Positions 9,930 to 19,113 of a DNA stretch of 43,255 bases are shown here, in pieces (position 1 is the stretch's first letter; the number at the start of each line of letters is the position of its first letter). The position numbers and the translations under genes were made by a program. The notes under the pieces were generated by a model. That model saw only the letters and a list, made by a program, of their open reading frames with translations, ran no database searches and was not told the DNA's origin. Source of the DNA: Pseudomonadota bacterium (GTDB lineage: Bacteria; Pseudomonadota; Gammaproteobacteria; Burkholderiales; Burkholderiaceae_C); NCBI GenBank assembly GCA_021799355.1, contig JAJZAQ010000023.1, forward strand, positions 1-43,255, read 5' to 3'.

Positions 9930-9966
9930 ATTCTAGGCTGCTTCATGGCCGGGTGCCGCCTAGAAT
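9930..9966. promoter_or_regulatory. 9-base inverted repeat forming mirror-image -10 elements of guaC and uvrD
   Basis: The arms ATTCTAGGC (9930-9938) and GCCTAGAAT (9958-9966) are exact reverse complements, 19 bases apart. Each arm contains TAGAAT in the outward direction (five of six matches to a sigma-70 -10 box): 9961-9966 facing uvrD and 9935-9930 facing guaC. The uvrD copy ends 6 bases before its ATG, which implies a leaderless transcript; guaC would have a leader of about 70 bases. No convincing -35 box is seen for either. The symmetry is directly visible; the promoter role is inferred. Confidence 0.45.
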
Positions 9967-9972
9967 CCTTCC

Positions 9973-12255
9973 ATGTCCGCCCTCCTGCACAACCTCAATC
10001 CCGAACAGCTCGCCGCCGTCACCCTGCCGGCGGAAAACGCCCTCATTCTCGCCGGGGCGGGCAGCGGCAAGACACGGGTGCTGACCACGCGCATCGCCTG
10101 GCTGATGTCCACCGGGCAGGTGTCGCCCGCGGGCGTCCTGGCCGTGACCTTCACCAACAAGGCGGCCAAGGAAATGCTGGCGCGGTTGCAGGCCATGCTG
10201 CCCATTCCGGTGCGCGGCATGTGGATCGGCACCTTTCACGGTCTGTGCAACCGTCTGCTGCGCGCGCACTGGCGCGAGGCCGGGCTGCCGCAGACCTTTC
10301 AGATTCTCGACACCCAGGATCAGCTCGCCGCGATCAAGCGCCTGCTCAAAAGCCTCAACGTCGACGAGGAGCGCCACCCGCCCAAGCAGGTGCAGTGGTT
10401 CATCAACGGCGCCAAGGAGCAGGGGCTGCGCCCGGGCGACGTCGAAGTACGCGACCAGCAAAGCCGCCAGCTCGCCGAGATCTACCTGGCCTACGAGGCG
10501 CAGTGCACCCGCGACGGCGTGGCCGACTTTGCCGAGCTGCTGCTGCGTTCGTTCGAAATCCTGCGCGACAACGCCGCGCTGCGCGCGCATTACCGCCGGC
10601 GTTTCCGCCACATCCTGGTCGACGAATTCCAAGACACCAACCGCCTGCAATACCAGTGGCTCAAGCTGCTGGCCGGCCCGGGCGAGGCACAGCCGGCCTG
10701 CGTGTTCGCCGTCGGCGACGACGACCAGAGCATCTACGCCTTCCGCGGCGCGCACGCCGGCAATATGGACGACTACCAGCGCGAATTCCGCGTGCGCCAC
10801 CTCATCAAGCTCGAACGCAATTACCGCTCGCACGGCCACATTCTCGACAGCGCCAACACCCTGATCGCCAACAACGCCCGCCGTCTGGGCAAGACCCTAC
10901 GCACCGAAGCCGGGGCCGGCGAGCCGGTGCGCGTGTTCGAAGCGCCGAGCGACCACGCCGAGGCGCAGTGGCTGGTCGAGGAGGTGCGCCAACTGCTGCG
11001 CGACGGCTTCAGCCACAGCGAAATCGCCGTGCTCTACCGCTCCAACGCGCAGTCGCGCGTCATCGAAGGCGCGCTGTTCAACGCCGGGCTGCCGTACCGG
11101 GTGTACGGCGGGCTGCGGTTTTTCGAGCGCGCCGAGGTCAAGCACGCGCTGGCGTATCTGCGCCTGATCGACAACCCGCTCGACGATACCGCCTTCTTGC
11201 GCGTGGTCAACTTCCCGGCGCGCGGCATCGGCGCGCGCACGCTGGAGCAGTTGCAGGATGCGGCGCGGCTGCGCGCCGTGCCGCTGAGCGAGGCCGTCGA
11301 TGCGCTGGGCGGACGCGGCGCCGCCAGTCTGCAGGCGTTTCTCGACCAGGTGGCGCAGATGCGGCGGCAAACCGCGGCGATGAGCCTGCCCGATCTGGTG
11401 CGCCACGTGCTCGATGCCAGTGGCCTCTTCGCCCACTACCGTGAGGAGCGCGACGGCCAGGAACGGCTGGAAAACCTCGAAGAACTGGTCAACGCCGCTG
11501 CCGCCTTCGTCACCCAGGAGGGCTTTGGCCTGCACGCCGCGGCGCAGCAGCCGCAGTCGCTGGCCGTGGCGGACGCCGGCATGGCGGCCGACGGCATCGA
11601 CCCGGCCACCGGCGAAACCCTGTCGCCGCTCACCGCCTTTCTCACCCATGCTGCGCTCGAAGCCGGTGACAACCAGGCGCACAGCGGTCAGGAGGCGATC
11701 CAGATGATGACGGTGCACGCCGCCAAGGGGCTGGAGTTCGACGCCGTGTTCATCACCGGGCTGGAGGAAGGGCTGTTTCCGCACGAAAACGCGCTGACCG
11801 CCAGCGACGGCATCGAGGAGGAACGTCGCCTGATGTACGTGGCCATCACCCGCGCGCGCAGGCGGCTGTACCTCAGCCTGGCGCAAAGCCGCATGCTCCA
11901 CGGGCAGACACGGTACAACGTGCGCAGCCGGTTTTTCGACGAACTGCCGCCGCAGTCGCTGAAGTGGATCAGCGCCCGGCAGCCGGGATTCGGCGGCGGT
12001 TTCGGCGCCGACGCGCACAGCACCTGGAGTTACGCGCCCAAAACCGTCGTGCCCGCGTTCACCCCGGCCAGCCCGAAGCCGGCGCCCGGTCTGCGCGCCG
12101 GGCAGGCCGTGTTCCACAACAAATTTGGCGAGGGCGTGGTGCTCAGCCTCGAAGGCAGCGGCGACGACGCCCGCGCGCAGGTGAGGTTCAACCGCCACGG
12201 CACCAAATGGCTGGCGCTCAGCGTGGCCAAGCTCACCACGGTGGACGACGGCTGA
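9973..12255 (+). CDS. uvrD: DNA helicase II, UvrD/Rep superfamily 1
   Basis: 760 residues. 3'-5' ATP-dependent DNA helicase acting in mismatch and nucleotide-excision repair. All superfamily 1 motifs are visible: Walker A AGAGSGKT (27-34), Ia [22 protein letters not shown] (about 216-223), [74 protein letters not shown]. The C-terminal tail has [19 protein letters not shown], the Tudor-like RNA polymerase-contacting domain typical of UvrD/PcrA. No ribosome binding site precedes the ATG; a TAGAAT box ends 6 bases before it. It converges on the CZB receptor gene with 9 bases between stops. Confidence 0.95.
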   Translation: MSALLHNLNPEQLAAVTLPAENALILAGAGSGKTRVLTTRIAWLMSTGQVSPAGVLAVTFTNKAAKEMLARLQAMLPIPVRGMWIGTFHGLCNRLLRAHWREAGLPQTFQILDTQDQLAAIKRLLKSLNVDEERHPPKQVQWFINGAKEQGLRPGDVEVRDQQSRQLAEIYLAYEAQCTRDGVADFAELLLRSFEILRDNAALRAHYRRRFRHILVDEFQDTNRLQYQWLKLLAGPGEAQPACVFAVGDDDQSIYAFRGAHAGNMDDYQREFRVRHLIKLERNYRSHGHILDSANTLIANNARRLGKTLRTEAGAGEPVRVFEAPSDHAEAQWLVEEVRQLLRDGFSHSEIAVLYRSNAQSRVIEGALFNAGLPYRVYGGLRFFERAEVKHALAYLRLIDNPLDDTAFLRVVNFPARGIGARTLEQLQDAARLRAVPLSEAVDALGGRGAASLQAFLDQVAQMRRQTAAMSLPDLVRHVLDASGLFAHYREERDGQERLENLEELVNAAAAFVTQEGFGLHAAAQQPQSLAVADAGMAADGIDPATGETLSPLTAFLTHAALEAGDNQAHSGQEAIQMMTVHAAKGLEFDAVFITGLEEGLFPHENALTASDGIEEERRLMYVAITRARRRLYLSLAQSRMLHGQTRYNVRSRFFDELPPQSLKWISARQPGFGGGFGADAHSTWSYAPKTVVPAFTPASPKPAPGLRAGQAVFHNKFGEGVVLSLEGSGDDARAQVRFNRHGTKWLALSVAKLTTVDDG

Positions 12256-12264
12256 GCGCGGCGG

Positions 12265-13455
12265 TCAGCCGCCCAGAAGGGTGTCGATGTCGCGTACCAG
12301 GGCGTCGATCGCGTCCAGCGTGGCGGCCAGTTCGTGGTCGATGTCGCGCATCAGTTGCAGCGCCTGGCGGCGCTGCCCGGCTTGCAGCGCGGTGGCGAAA
12401 TCGTGCACCAGCGCGTGCAGCCGTGCGTGCGGCGCCTCCAGCGCCTGGAAACTGGGCAGTGCGCCCAGCGCACTGTTGCGGTTGGCTTCGTACCAGTCTC
12501 CCAGACCGCAGTTGCGGTGAGTGGCCAGACTCTCGGGTTTGATCACTGGTGGCTGACGTTGCAGATCACCCTGCACACGGAATACAAATAGCCGGTGGCC
12601 ACTCTTGGCCGCGCGCAGACTCGACACATGGGAGACGCGGCGCATCTGCTTGACGTCGGCGGTGGAGCGTTCAAGCAGTCGGTGCGACGCCTCGACCGAC
12701 TGCATCGACGCATGGCAGGCCGATGAAATCCCACTGGACACGCCCTGGATGCCGGCGGCGAGTTCGGCGATGTCCTGCGTTGCCGCCTGCACGCGCTGCG
12801 ACAGCCGCTTGACTTCGTCGGCGACCACGGCGAAGCCGCGCCCGGCCTCTCCTGCACGCGCCGCCTCGATCGCCGCATTCAGCGCCAGCAGATTGGTCTG
12901 CGAGGCAATGCCGCGGATGTCGGCGGCCACCGCGGCGATCGACCGGACGTTGTCCACCAGCGAATCGACATGGGTTCTGTTGTCGGTTTCGCTGGTTTCT
13001 GTCGTGCGCAGCCCGTGTTCGACACCCTCGATGGTCGAGTAGATCTGGTCGGCCGTCTGCGCCAGCACCCGGCCCGAGCCGTTGACAATGTTGATCACGT
13101 CGCGCGTCACCGACTCGGCGAACTGACGCGCGGTGAGGTCGACGATTTGCGCCAGCAGCGCGTCGCTACTGCCAGGCCAGGCAGCGAGGTGCACGCGGCA
13201 GGGCCGTGTGCCGATGGTCGTCTCCACCGCTGCACCGGCTGCCGGCAGCGATGGCGCCGCCGTGCCCGTGCCAGGCAGCCAGCTGCGCGCATCGCCGTTC
13301 CAGTCGATGCCGGCGAGGACGGCGAATTCGTCGGCTGCCGGGTTGTGATCCGCAACGTGCCAACTGCCGTCTGCTGCGGGGCGCAACAGCAAGGCCGGCA
13401 GCGCCCACAACGACAGATCCGGCACAGCGGGCAAGGCGGCGTCTGCTGCGGTCAT
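12265..13455 (-). CDS. Soluble methyl-accepting chemotaxis-type protein with C-terminal CZB zinc domain
   Basis: 396 residues with no membrane segment. Residues about 15-110 look like a small PAS-type sensor ([20 protein letters not shown]). The chemoreceptor signalling tip is intact at about 183-219 ([20 protein letters not shown], then [15 protein letters not shown]) but the coiled coil is short. The C-terminal CZB domain has the full ligand set H287, C316 (in [11 protein letters not shown]), H343 and H347. CZB domains bind zinc and, in TlpD- and DgcZ-like proteins, respond to zinc or oxidants; the ligand here is unknown. The ATG at 13455 overlaps the stop of the DUF6691 permease gene (ATGA) with GAGGAG upstream; the open frame continuing upstream is a shadow of that gene. 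Coupling a soluble receptor to a sulfur permease is unusual. Confidence 0.88.
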   Translation of the reverse strand: MTAADAALPAVPDLSLWALPALLLRPAADGSWHVADHNPAADEFAVLAGIDWNGDARSWLPGTGTAAPSLPAAGAAVETTIGTRPCRVHLAAWPGSSDALLAQIVDLTARQFAESVTRDVINIVNGSGRVLAQTADQIYSTIEGVEHGLRTTETSETDNRTHVDSLVDNVRSIAAVAADIRGIASQTNLLALNAAIEAARAGEAGRGFAVVADEVKRLSQRVQAATQDIAELAAGIQGVSSGISSACHASMQSVEASHRLLERSTADVKQMRRVSHVSSLRAAKSGHRLFVFRVQGDLQRQPPVIKPESLATHRNCGLGDWYEANRNSALGALPSFQALEAPHARLHALVHDFATALQAGQRRQALQLMRDIDHELAATLDAIDALVRDIDTLLGG

Positions 13456-14228
13456 CGCACCATCTCCTCTTGTGCCGGCGGCATCGCAGACCCGGTGCCG
13501 GCGGCTTGCGGCTGCGTGCTCGGGGTGGCATCGGCGTCGAGATAGGCCAACAGGATCGCTCGCGCCGCATCGCCTTCGCGCGATCCCGGACGGACCTGCT
13601 GCACCACATAGCGCCGCGCCTGCGCTGCAGTCTGCCCGGGCAGCAGCACACGGTAGCGCTCGCCCACGCGCAGCGGGGTATCGACGAACAAGGTCAACTG
13701 CCCGGCGCCGCAGCGGGCGGCCAGCCGGGCATGCAACGCCGCTGGCTGTGCGTCTGCGATTTCGGCGAGCAATTGCACATCGGGCTGGGTCTGCGCCGCC
13801 GAGGCGCGGTGGTTCGATACATGCCGGTTCCACAGTTCATACCCGCCCATTCCCGCCAACATGCAGAGGAAGAACAGCAGGCGGTCGGGCTGCGCCGTTC
13901 CCAGGTTGACCAGCGCCGGGCCTGGACAGATGCCGCTCAACCCCCAGCCGACGCCGAATACCACGCTGCCGGCGATCAGCCGCCCAGTGATTTGCGTGGC
14001 TTTGGGCAGTTCCATCGGGCAATGCAGCAGGAGCGAGCGCTGCCGCCGCATGGCCAGGCGCATCGGCAGCGCGTTGGTGGCGATCGCACCGAGCATGACG
14101 AAAGCTAGGCTCGGGTCCCAGTGTCCGGCAAGATCGAGAAAACCGATGACCTTGGCCGGCTCGACCATCCCCGACACCAGCAGCCCCAGGCTGAACACCA
14201 CTCCGCAGAGCAAGGCAACGGCGTTCAT
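13452..14228 (-). CDS. DUF6691/YeeE-YedE permease half with an extra C-terminal domain
   Basis: 258 residues. Residues 1-137 are the smaller half of a split YeeE/YedE sulfur-compound permease, with about four hydrophobic helices and the family motif [16 protein letters not shown] (95-110, Cys101). Family members normally stop at about 140 residues. Here a soluble extension of about 120 residues follows; its core (about 149-233) looks beta-rich ([43 protein letters not shown]), loosely resembling a PilZ barrel but without the RxxxR and D/NxSxxG c-di-GMP motifs. The ATG at 14228 has a strong AAGGAGGT site and lies 10 bases after the yeeE-like gene; its stop overlaps the CZB receptor start. The extension is seen directly; its fold and role are inferred. 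Confidence 0.85.
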   Translation of the reverse strand: MNAVALLCGVVFSLGLLVSGMVEPAKVIGFLDLAGHWDPSLAFVMLGAIATNALPMRLAMRRQRSLLLHCPMELPKATQITGRLIAGSVVFGVGWGLSGICPGPALVNLGTAQPDRLLFFLCMLAGMGGYELWNRHVSNHRASAAQTQPDVQLLAEIADAQPAALHARLAARCGAGQLTLFVDTPLRVGERYRVLLPGQTAAQARRYVVQQVRPGSREGDAARAILLAYLDADATPSTQPQAAGTGSAMPPAQEEMVR

Positions 14229-14238
14229 ACGACCTCCT

Positions 14239-14682
14239 TCAGACGATGTGGTGGGTGACAAAGACGGTGAGCATGGCGGTAGTGAAAAAAACCGCAACGG
14301 CAACGAACGAGCGCTTGGACAGGCGCGGGATGCCGCAGACCCCGTGCCCACTGGTACAGCCCGATCCCAGCCGCGTGCCAAAACCGACGGCCAGACCGCC
14401 GACGGTCGCGGCCAGCCACGACAGCGGCTGGTCTGCTCCCGGGATCGGCCCGCGCAGCACCAGCCAGCCGAGCGTGCCCAGCAGCACGCCGAGCAAAAAC
14501 GACCAGCGCCAGCGCTGCGTCGGGATGCCTTCGAGCAAATCGTGCAGATTGCCGCCGGCAATACCGCTGCAGCCCATGATCTTGCCGCCGACCAGGGCCA
14601 TGATGCCGGCGGCGGCACCGATCATCACCCCGCCGGCCAGCGCTGGCCAGGGAGCGAAAAGCGTGGAGTCGATGTGAAACAT
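14239..14682 (-). CDS. YeeE/YedE family sulfur-compound permease half
   Basis: 147 residues, four to five hydrophobic segments. It has the conserved cysteine motifs of YeeE (TsuA)-type thiosulfate/sulfur transporters: MGCSGIAGG at about 36-44 and GSGCTSGHGVCG at about 106-117, where the cysteines form the relay for the sulfur substrate in the characterised YeeE fold. The split arrangement (this protein plus a DUF6691 partner immediately downstream) is common in bacteria with sulfur metabolism. It lies 21 bases after the GAF-GGDEF-EAL gene and 10 bases before its partner. Substrate (thiosulfate, polysulfide or other sulfane sulfur) cannot be decided from sequence. Confidence 0.9.
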   Translation of the reverse strand: MFHIDSTLFAPWPALAGGVMIGAAAGIMALVGGKIMGCSGIAGGNLHDLLEGIPTQRWRWSFLLGVLLGTLGWLVLRGPIPGADQPLSWLAATVGGLAVGFGTRLGSGCTSGHGVCGIPRLSKRSFVAVAVFFTTAMLTVFVTHHIV

Positions 14683-14703
14683 GCGCCGTCTCCCGATTGC
14701 CGT

Positions 14704-16686
14704 TCAGCCGATTTGCGGGTGACCCCAAAGGTATCCCTGGCCCCAGTCGATCCCCAGATCGCGCATCAAGGCGCAGGTGGCCTGGTCTTCGATGCCTTCG
14801 GCGATGGTGCGGATGTCCAGCCGCGAGGCCATCGACTGGATCGACTCGACCATGGTGCGCGCCCGCGCGTCGGCCACCGCGCGACGCACCAGTTCGCCTT
14901 CGATCTTGAGGTAGCGCACGGGAAGGTCGAGCAGATAGAGGAAGGAGGAATAGCCGCTGCCGAAGTCGTCCACGGCGAGCTCGAAGCCGAAATCCAGCAG
15001 CGGCTGCAACAGTTGCCGCGTCTTGGCCGGGTCGCCGAGCAGCTGGCGTTCGGTGACTTCGATGATCACCGGCTTGTGCCGGCCCTGCAGTAAGTCGGCG
15101 CAGGCGGTGCAATTGCGCTCGGCGGCCTGCAGCAAGGCGTCGATGCACCCCGGGCGGGCGAGAAAATCCGCCGAGCAGTTGATCAGGTGCCGCTGCATCG
15201 GTTGCCCCGCCTGCACGCTGCGCAGGCAGTGCATCAGCGCCTGGCGCGACACGGCTTCGTCGATACGCCATTCCATGCGCAGGCGGTGGGCAGCGCCGAT
15301 GAATTCCCCTGCGGCGATGACCTGGCCGTCCGCCGTCACCAGGCGCGCCAGCGCTTCCTGCGCGACCACGGCGCCGCTGCGCAGATCGACCAGCGGCTGG
15401 TAGGCGGCGCGGATGCGCTGCGCGTCGAGCGCCGCCTGGATCTGCGCGCCCAGCGACAGGGTTTCGCTGCCGCGGCCGTCGGCACCGCGCACCTGGTTGC
15501 GTCCCATGCGCTTGGCGTCGTAGAGAAACGAGTCCAGCCGCGAGATCAGCCGCTCGGGGGTGCACGCCTGGCCCGACCAGGTGGTGATGCCGAAACTGGC
15601 GGTGAACTGGATGCAGCGGCCTTCATGCCTGACGCAGGCCGACTCGATCGCCGCGCGCAGCCTCTCGGCGGTGCACTGCACCTGATCGATGCCCTGACGC
15701 GGCAGGATGATGAGAAATTCCTCACCGCCCCAGCGGCCGACGATGTCGGTTTCGCGCACATGGCGGCGCAGCAGCGAGGCGGTTTCGCGCAGCACGGTGT
15801 CTCCCGCGGGGTGGCCGTAGGAATCGTTGATCAGCTTGAAGCGGTCCAGGTCGAGCAGGATCAGCCCGAACCCTTCGCCGCTGCTGCGCGCCCGGGAGAA
15901 TTCCTGTTGCAGGATTTTTTCCAGGGCGTGGCGGTTGAGCGTGGCGCACAGTGGATCGGTGCTGCTTTGCAGCTGCAGCCGGGTGACCAGATGCGCCTGA
16001 TGCACGGCCACCTGCGCCAGCTTGGCCAGCGCCTGGAACGGTTGCGTGCCGATGTGTTTGAAGTAACCGCGCTCGTCCGAATAGAACACGGCCACGCCGT
16101 GCTGCCCGATCGCGCCGAGATCGAACGGCACGGCCAGCATTTCCTCGAAGCCGTATTGCTGCGCCGCGCGCCGCCACGGCTTGTACGGACTGCGGGGCGA
16201 AATCGGCATGTACGAAATGCGCCGCAGCTGCAGGCTCTGGAACACCGGGCAATGCGTGGTCGCCTGGCTGCGCGCGATCTGCAGCATCTGGCCGAAGGCG
16301 CTGGCGGCGCCGGCGACGCACAAGGGGGTGATGACCTCGGCATCGGCCGGACCGATCCAGACCCAGGCCAGCACCAGATGGCTCGACACGTTGACGATGT
16401 CGTCGATCAGCCGGCGCATGACCGACTCGCAGTCGGCCGAGTCGGTCAATCCGCCGAGCGCGCCGGCCAGAGCGATGAGCAGTTGTTCGCGCTCGTGAGC
16501 GCCATCGTCGGTGCCGCTGGCATGCTCGCACGGCAGGCTGAGCACGCGCCACGGCGCGTCGTCGTCCGGATCGCCGGCCACGGCCACCAGACGGATGGGT
16601 TGTTCGCAAAAGGGCAGCAGCGAATCGTTCCTGCCCGGCCCGCCGGCGGGCGCCGCAGGGGGCGCGGGCAGCGCAGACGTGTGCAT
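14704..16686 (-). CDS. GAF-GGDEF-EAL cyclic di-GMP regulator
   Basis: 660 residues, no membrane segment. A GAF-like sensor spans about 65-235. The GGDEF domain (about 243-402) has GGEEF at 320-324 and a product-inhibition I-site R311-E-T-D314 exactly five residues before it, so cyclase activity is plausible. The EAL domain (about 415-655) has E444-A-L with R448, the Asn of LINCSADF, the Glu of IIEVTE, DDFGSGYSSF and a Lys in YLKIEGE (KIE in place of the usual KID), so phosphodiesterase activity is also plausible. Both cannot be ranked by eye. The ATG at 16686 has GAGGAG 7 bases upstream. It is the first of four tandem minus-strand genes ending with the CZB receptor. Confidence 0.9.
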   Translation of the reverse strand: MHTSALPAPPAAPAGGPGRNDSLLPFCEQPIRLVAVAGDPDDDAPWRVLSLPCEHASGTDDGAHEREQLLIALAGALGGLTDSADCESVMRRLIDDIVNVSSHLVLAWVWIGPADAEVITPLCVAGAASAFGQMLQIARSQATTHCPVFQSLQLRRISYMPISPRSPYKPWRRAAQQYGFEEMLAVPFDLGAIGQHGVAVFYSDERGYFKHIGTQPFQALAKLAQVAVHQAHLVTRLQLQSSTDPLCATLNRHALEKILQQEFSRARSSGEGFGLILLDLDRFKLINDSYGHPAGDTVLRETASLLRRHVRETDIVGRWGGEEFLIILPRQGIDQVQCTAERLRAAIESACVRHEGRCIQFTASFGITTWSGQACTPERLISRLDSFLYDAKRMGRNQVRGADGRGSETLSLGAQIQAALDAQRIRAAYQPLVDLRSGAVVAQEALARLVTADGQVIAAGEFIGAAHRLRMEWRIDEAVSRQALMHCLRSVQAGQPMQRHLINCSADFLARPGCIDALLQAAERNCTACADLLQGRHKPVIIEVTERQLLGDPAKTRQLLQPLLDFGFELAVDDFGSGYSSFLYLLDLPVRYLKIEGELVRRAVADARARTMVESIQSMASRLDIRTIAEGIEDQATCALMRDLGIDWGQGYLWGHPQIG

Positions 16687-16827
16687 GGGTTGTCTCCTCG
16701 TTGTCGTGTTCCCGCACGCCGTGCGCGGCGGCGCCGGATTTGGGTGGCATTGTGGCCATGCCGACCGATACACGACAGGAGTATTTCCCCTGAAAACGCA
16801 GCGATTTTTGACGCTTGTGTGAAATTC

Positions 16828-16840
16828 TGCACACTGTGCA
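16828..16840. repeat. 6-1-6 palindrome upstream of the GGDEF-EAL gene
   Basis: TGCACACTGTGCA is a perfect 13-base palindrome about 140 bases upstream of the GAF-GGDEF-EAL start, in the 197-base gap after the BPSS1780-like gene. Symmetry and size suit an operator, but no known regulator site is recognised. Confidence 0.35.
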
Positions 16841-16841
16841 C

Positions 16842-16858
16842 GCCGGCGATGCGCCGGC
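16842..16858 (-). terminator. GC-rich hairpin after the BPSS1780-like gene
   Basis: GCCGGCG-ATG-CGCCGGC is a perfect 7-3-7 stem-loop 26 bases past the stop codon of the upstream minus-strand gene. No T-tract follows on either strand, so it may only slow polymerase or protect the 3' end; a true terminator is not shown. Confidence 0.3.
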
Positions 16859-16883
16859 TGCAGGCGCGTGCCAGGCGACGCCG

Positions 16884-17657
16884 TCAGGCGGCGGTGTCGG
16901 CGACGAGCGATTCGTAGGTGCCGTAGAACGACAAAATGTAGGCGAGGAACAGCGCGATGATCACGGGCATGCTCAGCGCCGCAGCCAGCGTGTCCCCGGC
17001 GCCGAGCAGGCTGGCCACGAGCACGATCAGCGTGGGCACGCTGAGGAACAGCACCAGCCACTGCAGCGCATAGACGGCAAACGCCTTGAGGTTGCGCAGG
17101 CAGAGCACGAAGCTGAAAAACAACGCCTTGAACGCCGGCATGCCGTGCCAGGTGATCAGCGGCGGCGCGAGCCAGAATGCCAGCGACACCGGGATGTACG
17201 CCAGCGTGGCGACGATGGCCCCCAGGCGCAGCCCGCCGCCGGTCACGGCGCTGGCCGGGGGTTTGTCGCCCAGCAGGAGCAGCCGCAGCATGGCGCCGCC
17301 GTCGAACAGCGCGCCCAGCCCGAGCACCAGCAGCACGGCCACGGTGTACAGCGCGCCGAGCAGCAGCAGATTGCGCAGCACCGACGGGCCGGCGCGCAGG
17401 CCGGTGAGCAGCACGGTCGGCCAGACCGCCTGATTGAGCGCAATCTGCCGGCTGGCCTGCATGAAACCGATGGTGCCAAACTGCACGGCAAACAGCGGAA
17501 ATACCAGGCCGATGACCGGCAGCGCCGACACCAGGCCGGTGACGACGACGTACGCCAGAATCATCAGCAGCGCGGCCCAGGGCTGGCGCGCCAGACGGCG
17601 AAATCCGCTTTGCACCCAGAGCAAACCTTCGCGGGCGGGGACAGTACGCAGTTGCAT
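16884..17657 (-). CDS. BPSS1780 family membrane protein
   Basis: 257 residues with about six hydrophobic segments, matching the betaproteobacterial BPSS1780 family of unknown function. Typical N-terminus: MQLRTVPAREGLLWVQSGFR, with a cytoplasmic amphipathic stretch before the first helix, then FGTIGFMQASRQIALNQ between helices. The ATG at 17657 is preferred over a start 20 codons upstream because it begins at the conserved residues; no clear ribosome binding site is seen. It follows thrB at about 100 bases. No biochemical role is known. Confidence 0.8.
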   Translation of the reverse strand: MQLRTVPAREGLLWVQSGFRRLARQPWAALLMILAYVVVTGLVSALPVIGLVFPLFAVQFGTIGFMQASRQIALNQAVWPTVLLTGLRAGPSVLRNLLLLGALYTVAVLLVLGLGALFDGGAMLRLLLLGDKPPASAVTGGGLRLGAIVATLAYIPVSLAFWLAPPLITWHGMPAFKALFFSFVLCLRNLKAFAVYALQWLVLFLSVPTLIVLVASLLGAGDTLAAALSMPVIIALFLAYILSFYGTYESLVADTAA

Positions 17658-17755
17658 GAACGAAACTCGCTGGTGAGCGTGGCACGGGGCCGATGGCCGC
17701 AATGGTATCGGCGCCACGTGATGCGGGCGCGCGCACGGTGCCGGGCCGCGGCAGT

Positions 17756-18697
17756 TCAGGCGGCGGCGATGCGCTGGCGCAGTACGCGTTCGAAATGCGC
17801 CGGATCGTGCGGCGTGAGCAGTTGTGCGTCGCGCGGCAGATGGAAGTCGGCCAGCCGCGACGTCCAGAATCGCAGCGCCGCGGCGCGCAGCGCGTCGGCC
17901 AGCAGGCGACGTTCGACGGCCTGCAGCGGGCGCACCGCCTCATACGCCTGGAGCAGGGCGTCGCGGCGAGGCGCGTCGAATGCCCCGGTGGACGGCTCGA
18001 TGCACCAATCGTTCAGCGTCACCGCCAGGTCGAAAATCCAGGTGTCGACCCCGGCGAAATAGAAGTCGAAAATCCCCGACAGCGTCCCGGCGTCGAACAG
18101 CACGTTGTCACGGAACAGATCGGCGTGCACCGCGCTGCGCGGCAACGCCGCGTAGTCGGCGGATGCCGCCACCTGCATTTGGTGCGCCAGCTCGGCGGTG
18201 ATCAGCTCGCGCTGTGCCGCGCTGAGGTAGGGCAGGATCGCGGGGATGGTGCGCGCCTGCCAGTCCAGACCGCGCAGATTGGGCTGCGTGCCGGGGTAGT
18301 CGCGCGCTGCCAGGTGCATGCGCGCCAGCCAGCGGCCGACCTGGGCGCAATGCTGCGGCGCAGGGTGGAGCTGGCTGCTGCCCTTGAGCCGGGTGACCAA
18401 TGCCGCCGGCTTGCCCTTGAGGGTGTGCAGCGTGCGGCCGTCGCGGTCGGGCATGGGGTCGGGCACGGGAATGCCATGCGCGGCAAGGTGGTGCATCAGC
18501 CCGAGGTAAAACGGCAACTGCTCGGCGTGCAGGCGCTCGAACAGCGTGAGCACGAAGCGACCTTGGGTGGTGGTCAAGAAATAATTGGTGTTCTCGATGC
18601 CGCTGGCGATGCCTTGCAGTTCGGTGCAGGTGCCCAGGTCGAAGCCGGCGAGCCAGGCGTTGACCTCGACGAGGTCGATCGGGGTGAAAACGGCCAT
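17756..18697 (-). CDS. thrB: Homoserine kinase (aminoglycoside-phosphotransferase fold)
   Basis: 313 residues, the usual length for ThrB of the APH-like type found in beta- and some gammaproteobacteria (not the GHMP type). It phosphorylates homoserine for threonine synthesis. Visible: [16 protein letters not shown] and [11 protein letters not shown] at the N-terminus, the catalytic loop [14 protein letters not shown] (HxDxxxxN), and the metal-binding Asp in [18 protein letters not shown]. The gene sits in an open frame that continues upstream antisense to polA, but the family start is the ATG at 18697. A hairpin flanked by A and T runs separates it from the DUF2782 gene, so it may have its own promoter. 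Confidence 0.94.
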   Translation of the reverse strand: MAVFTPIDLVEVNAWLAGFDLGTCTELQGIASGIENTNYFLTTTQGRFVLTLFERLHAEQLPFYLGLMHHLAAHGIPVPDPMPDRDGRTLHTLKGKPAALVTRLKGSSQLHPAPQHCAQVGRWLARMHLAARDYPGTQPNLRGLDWQARTIPAILPYLSAAQRELITAELAHQMQVAASADYAALPRSAVHADLFRDNVLFDAGTLSGIFDFYFAGVDTWIFDLAVTLNDWCIEPSTGAFDAPRRDALLQAYEAVRPLQAVERRLLADALRAAALRFWTSRLADFHLPRDAQLLTPHDPAHFERVLRQRIAAA

Positions 18698-18709
18698 GAA
18701 AGCGGTTGC

Positions 18710-18749
18710 AAAAAAAGGCGCTGCCCGTGTCGGGCGGGCGGTGTTTTTT
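18710..18749. terminator. Probable bidirectional intrinsic terminator between DUF2782 gene and thrB
   Basis: A7 (18710-18716), a GC-rich stem-loop with core GCCCG-TGT-CGGGC, then T6 (18744-18749). On the minus strand the stem follows the DUF2782 stop (TAA at 18750-18748) and is followed by seven T residues, the form of a Rho-independent terminator. The outer part of the stem contains mismatches. Confidence 0.6.
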
Positions 18750-19107
18750 ATTTGAACGTCAGCACCTTCCACTGCGCCTGACCTTCCATGTGCGCCGGGT
18801 CCGTGCTGGAGGAAATGCTGGGGGGGACGACGTGATACGCCGCACCGCCGTGCAGCGGCTGCACTTCGATCGACGTGGTGGCGCCGCGCACCTGCCGCTC
18901 CTGGATGCGCACCGAGCGATCCTGCGTCACGTGGTCGCGCACCAGCGGTTCGGGGTACTTCGGTCGCGGCTGCGTGTCGGCCAGCGGCGCAGCCGGCGGG
19001 GTCTGGGCCGCCGGAGTCTGGGCCGCGGCGTGGCGCATCGCTACGGTGCTGCACAGCAGCGCGGCCAGGCACAGCGCGGTCAAAGGGGTCAGGCGCAAGG
19101 CAGTCAT
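18748..19107 (-). CDS. DUF2782 family secreted protein
   Basis: 119 residues with a signal peptide (hydrophobic core [16 protein letters not shown], likely cut after HAAAQ). The mature part begins with a Pro/Ala-rich linker and continues into the DUF2782 core ([22 protein letters not shown], then a C-terminal QWKVLTFK). The family is found next to polA and thrB in betaproteobacteria; its function is unknown. The start has no ribosome binding site; a TAAAAT box ends exactly 6 bases before the ATG, suggesting a leaderless message. It is divergent from polA with 34 bases between start codons. Confidence 0.85.
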   Translation of the reverse strand: MTALRLTPLTALCLAALLCSTVAMRHAAAQTPAAQTPPAAPLADTQPRPKYPEPLVRDHVTQDRSVRIQERQVRGATTSIEVQPLHGGAAYHVVPPSISSSTDPAHMEGQAQWKVLTFK

Positions 19108-19113
19108 GCGACG

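Noticed and set aside
14704-17943. A 1079-codon frame extending the GGDEF-EAL protein upstream
   Set aside because: The extension is an out-of-frame reading of the BPSS1780-like gene and thrB; the start at 16686 has a good ribosome binding site.
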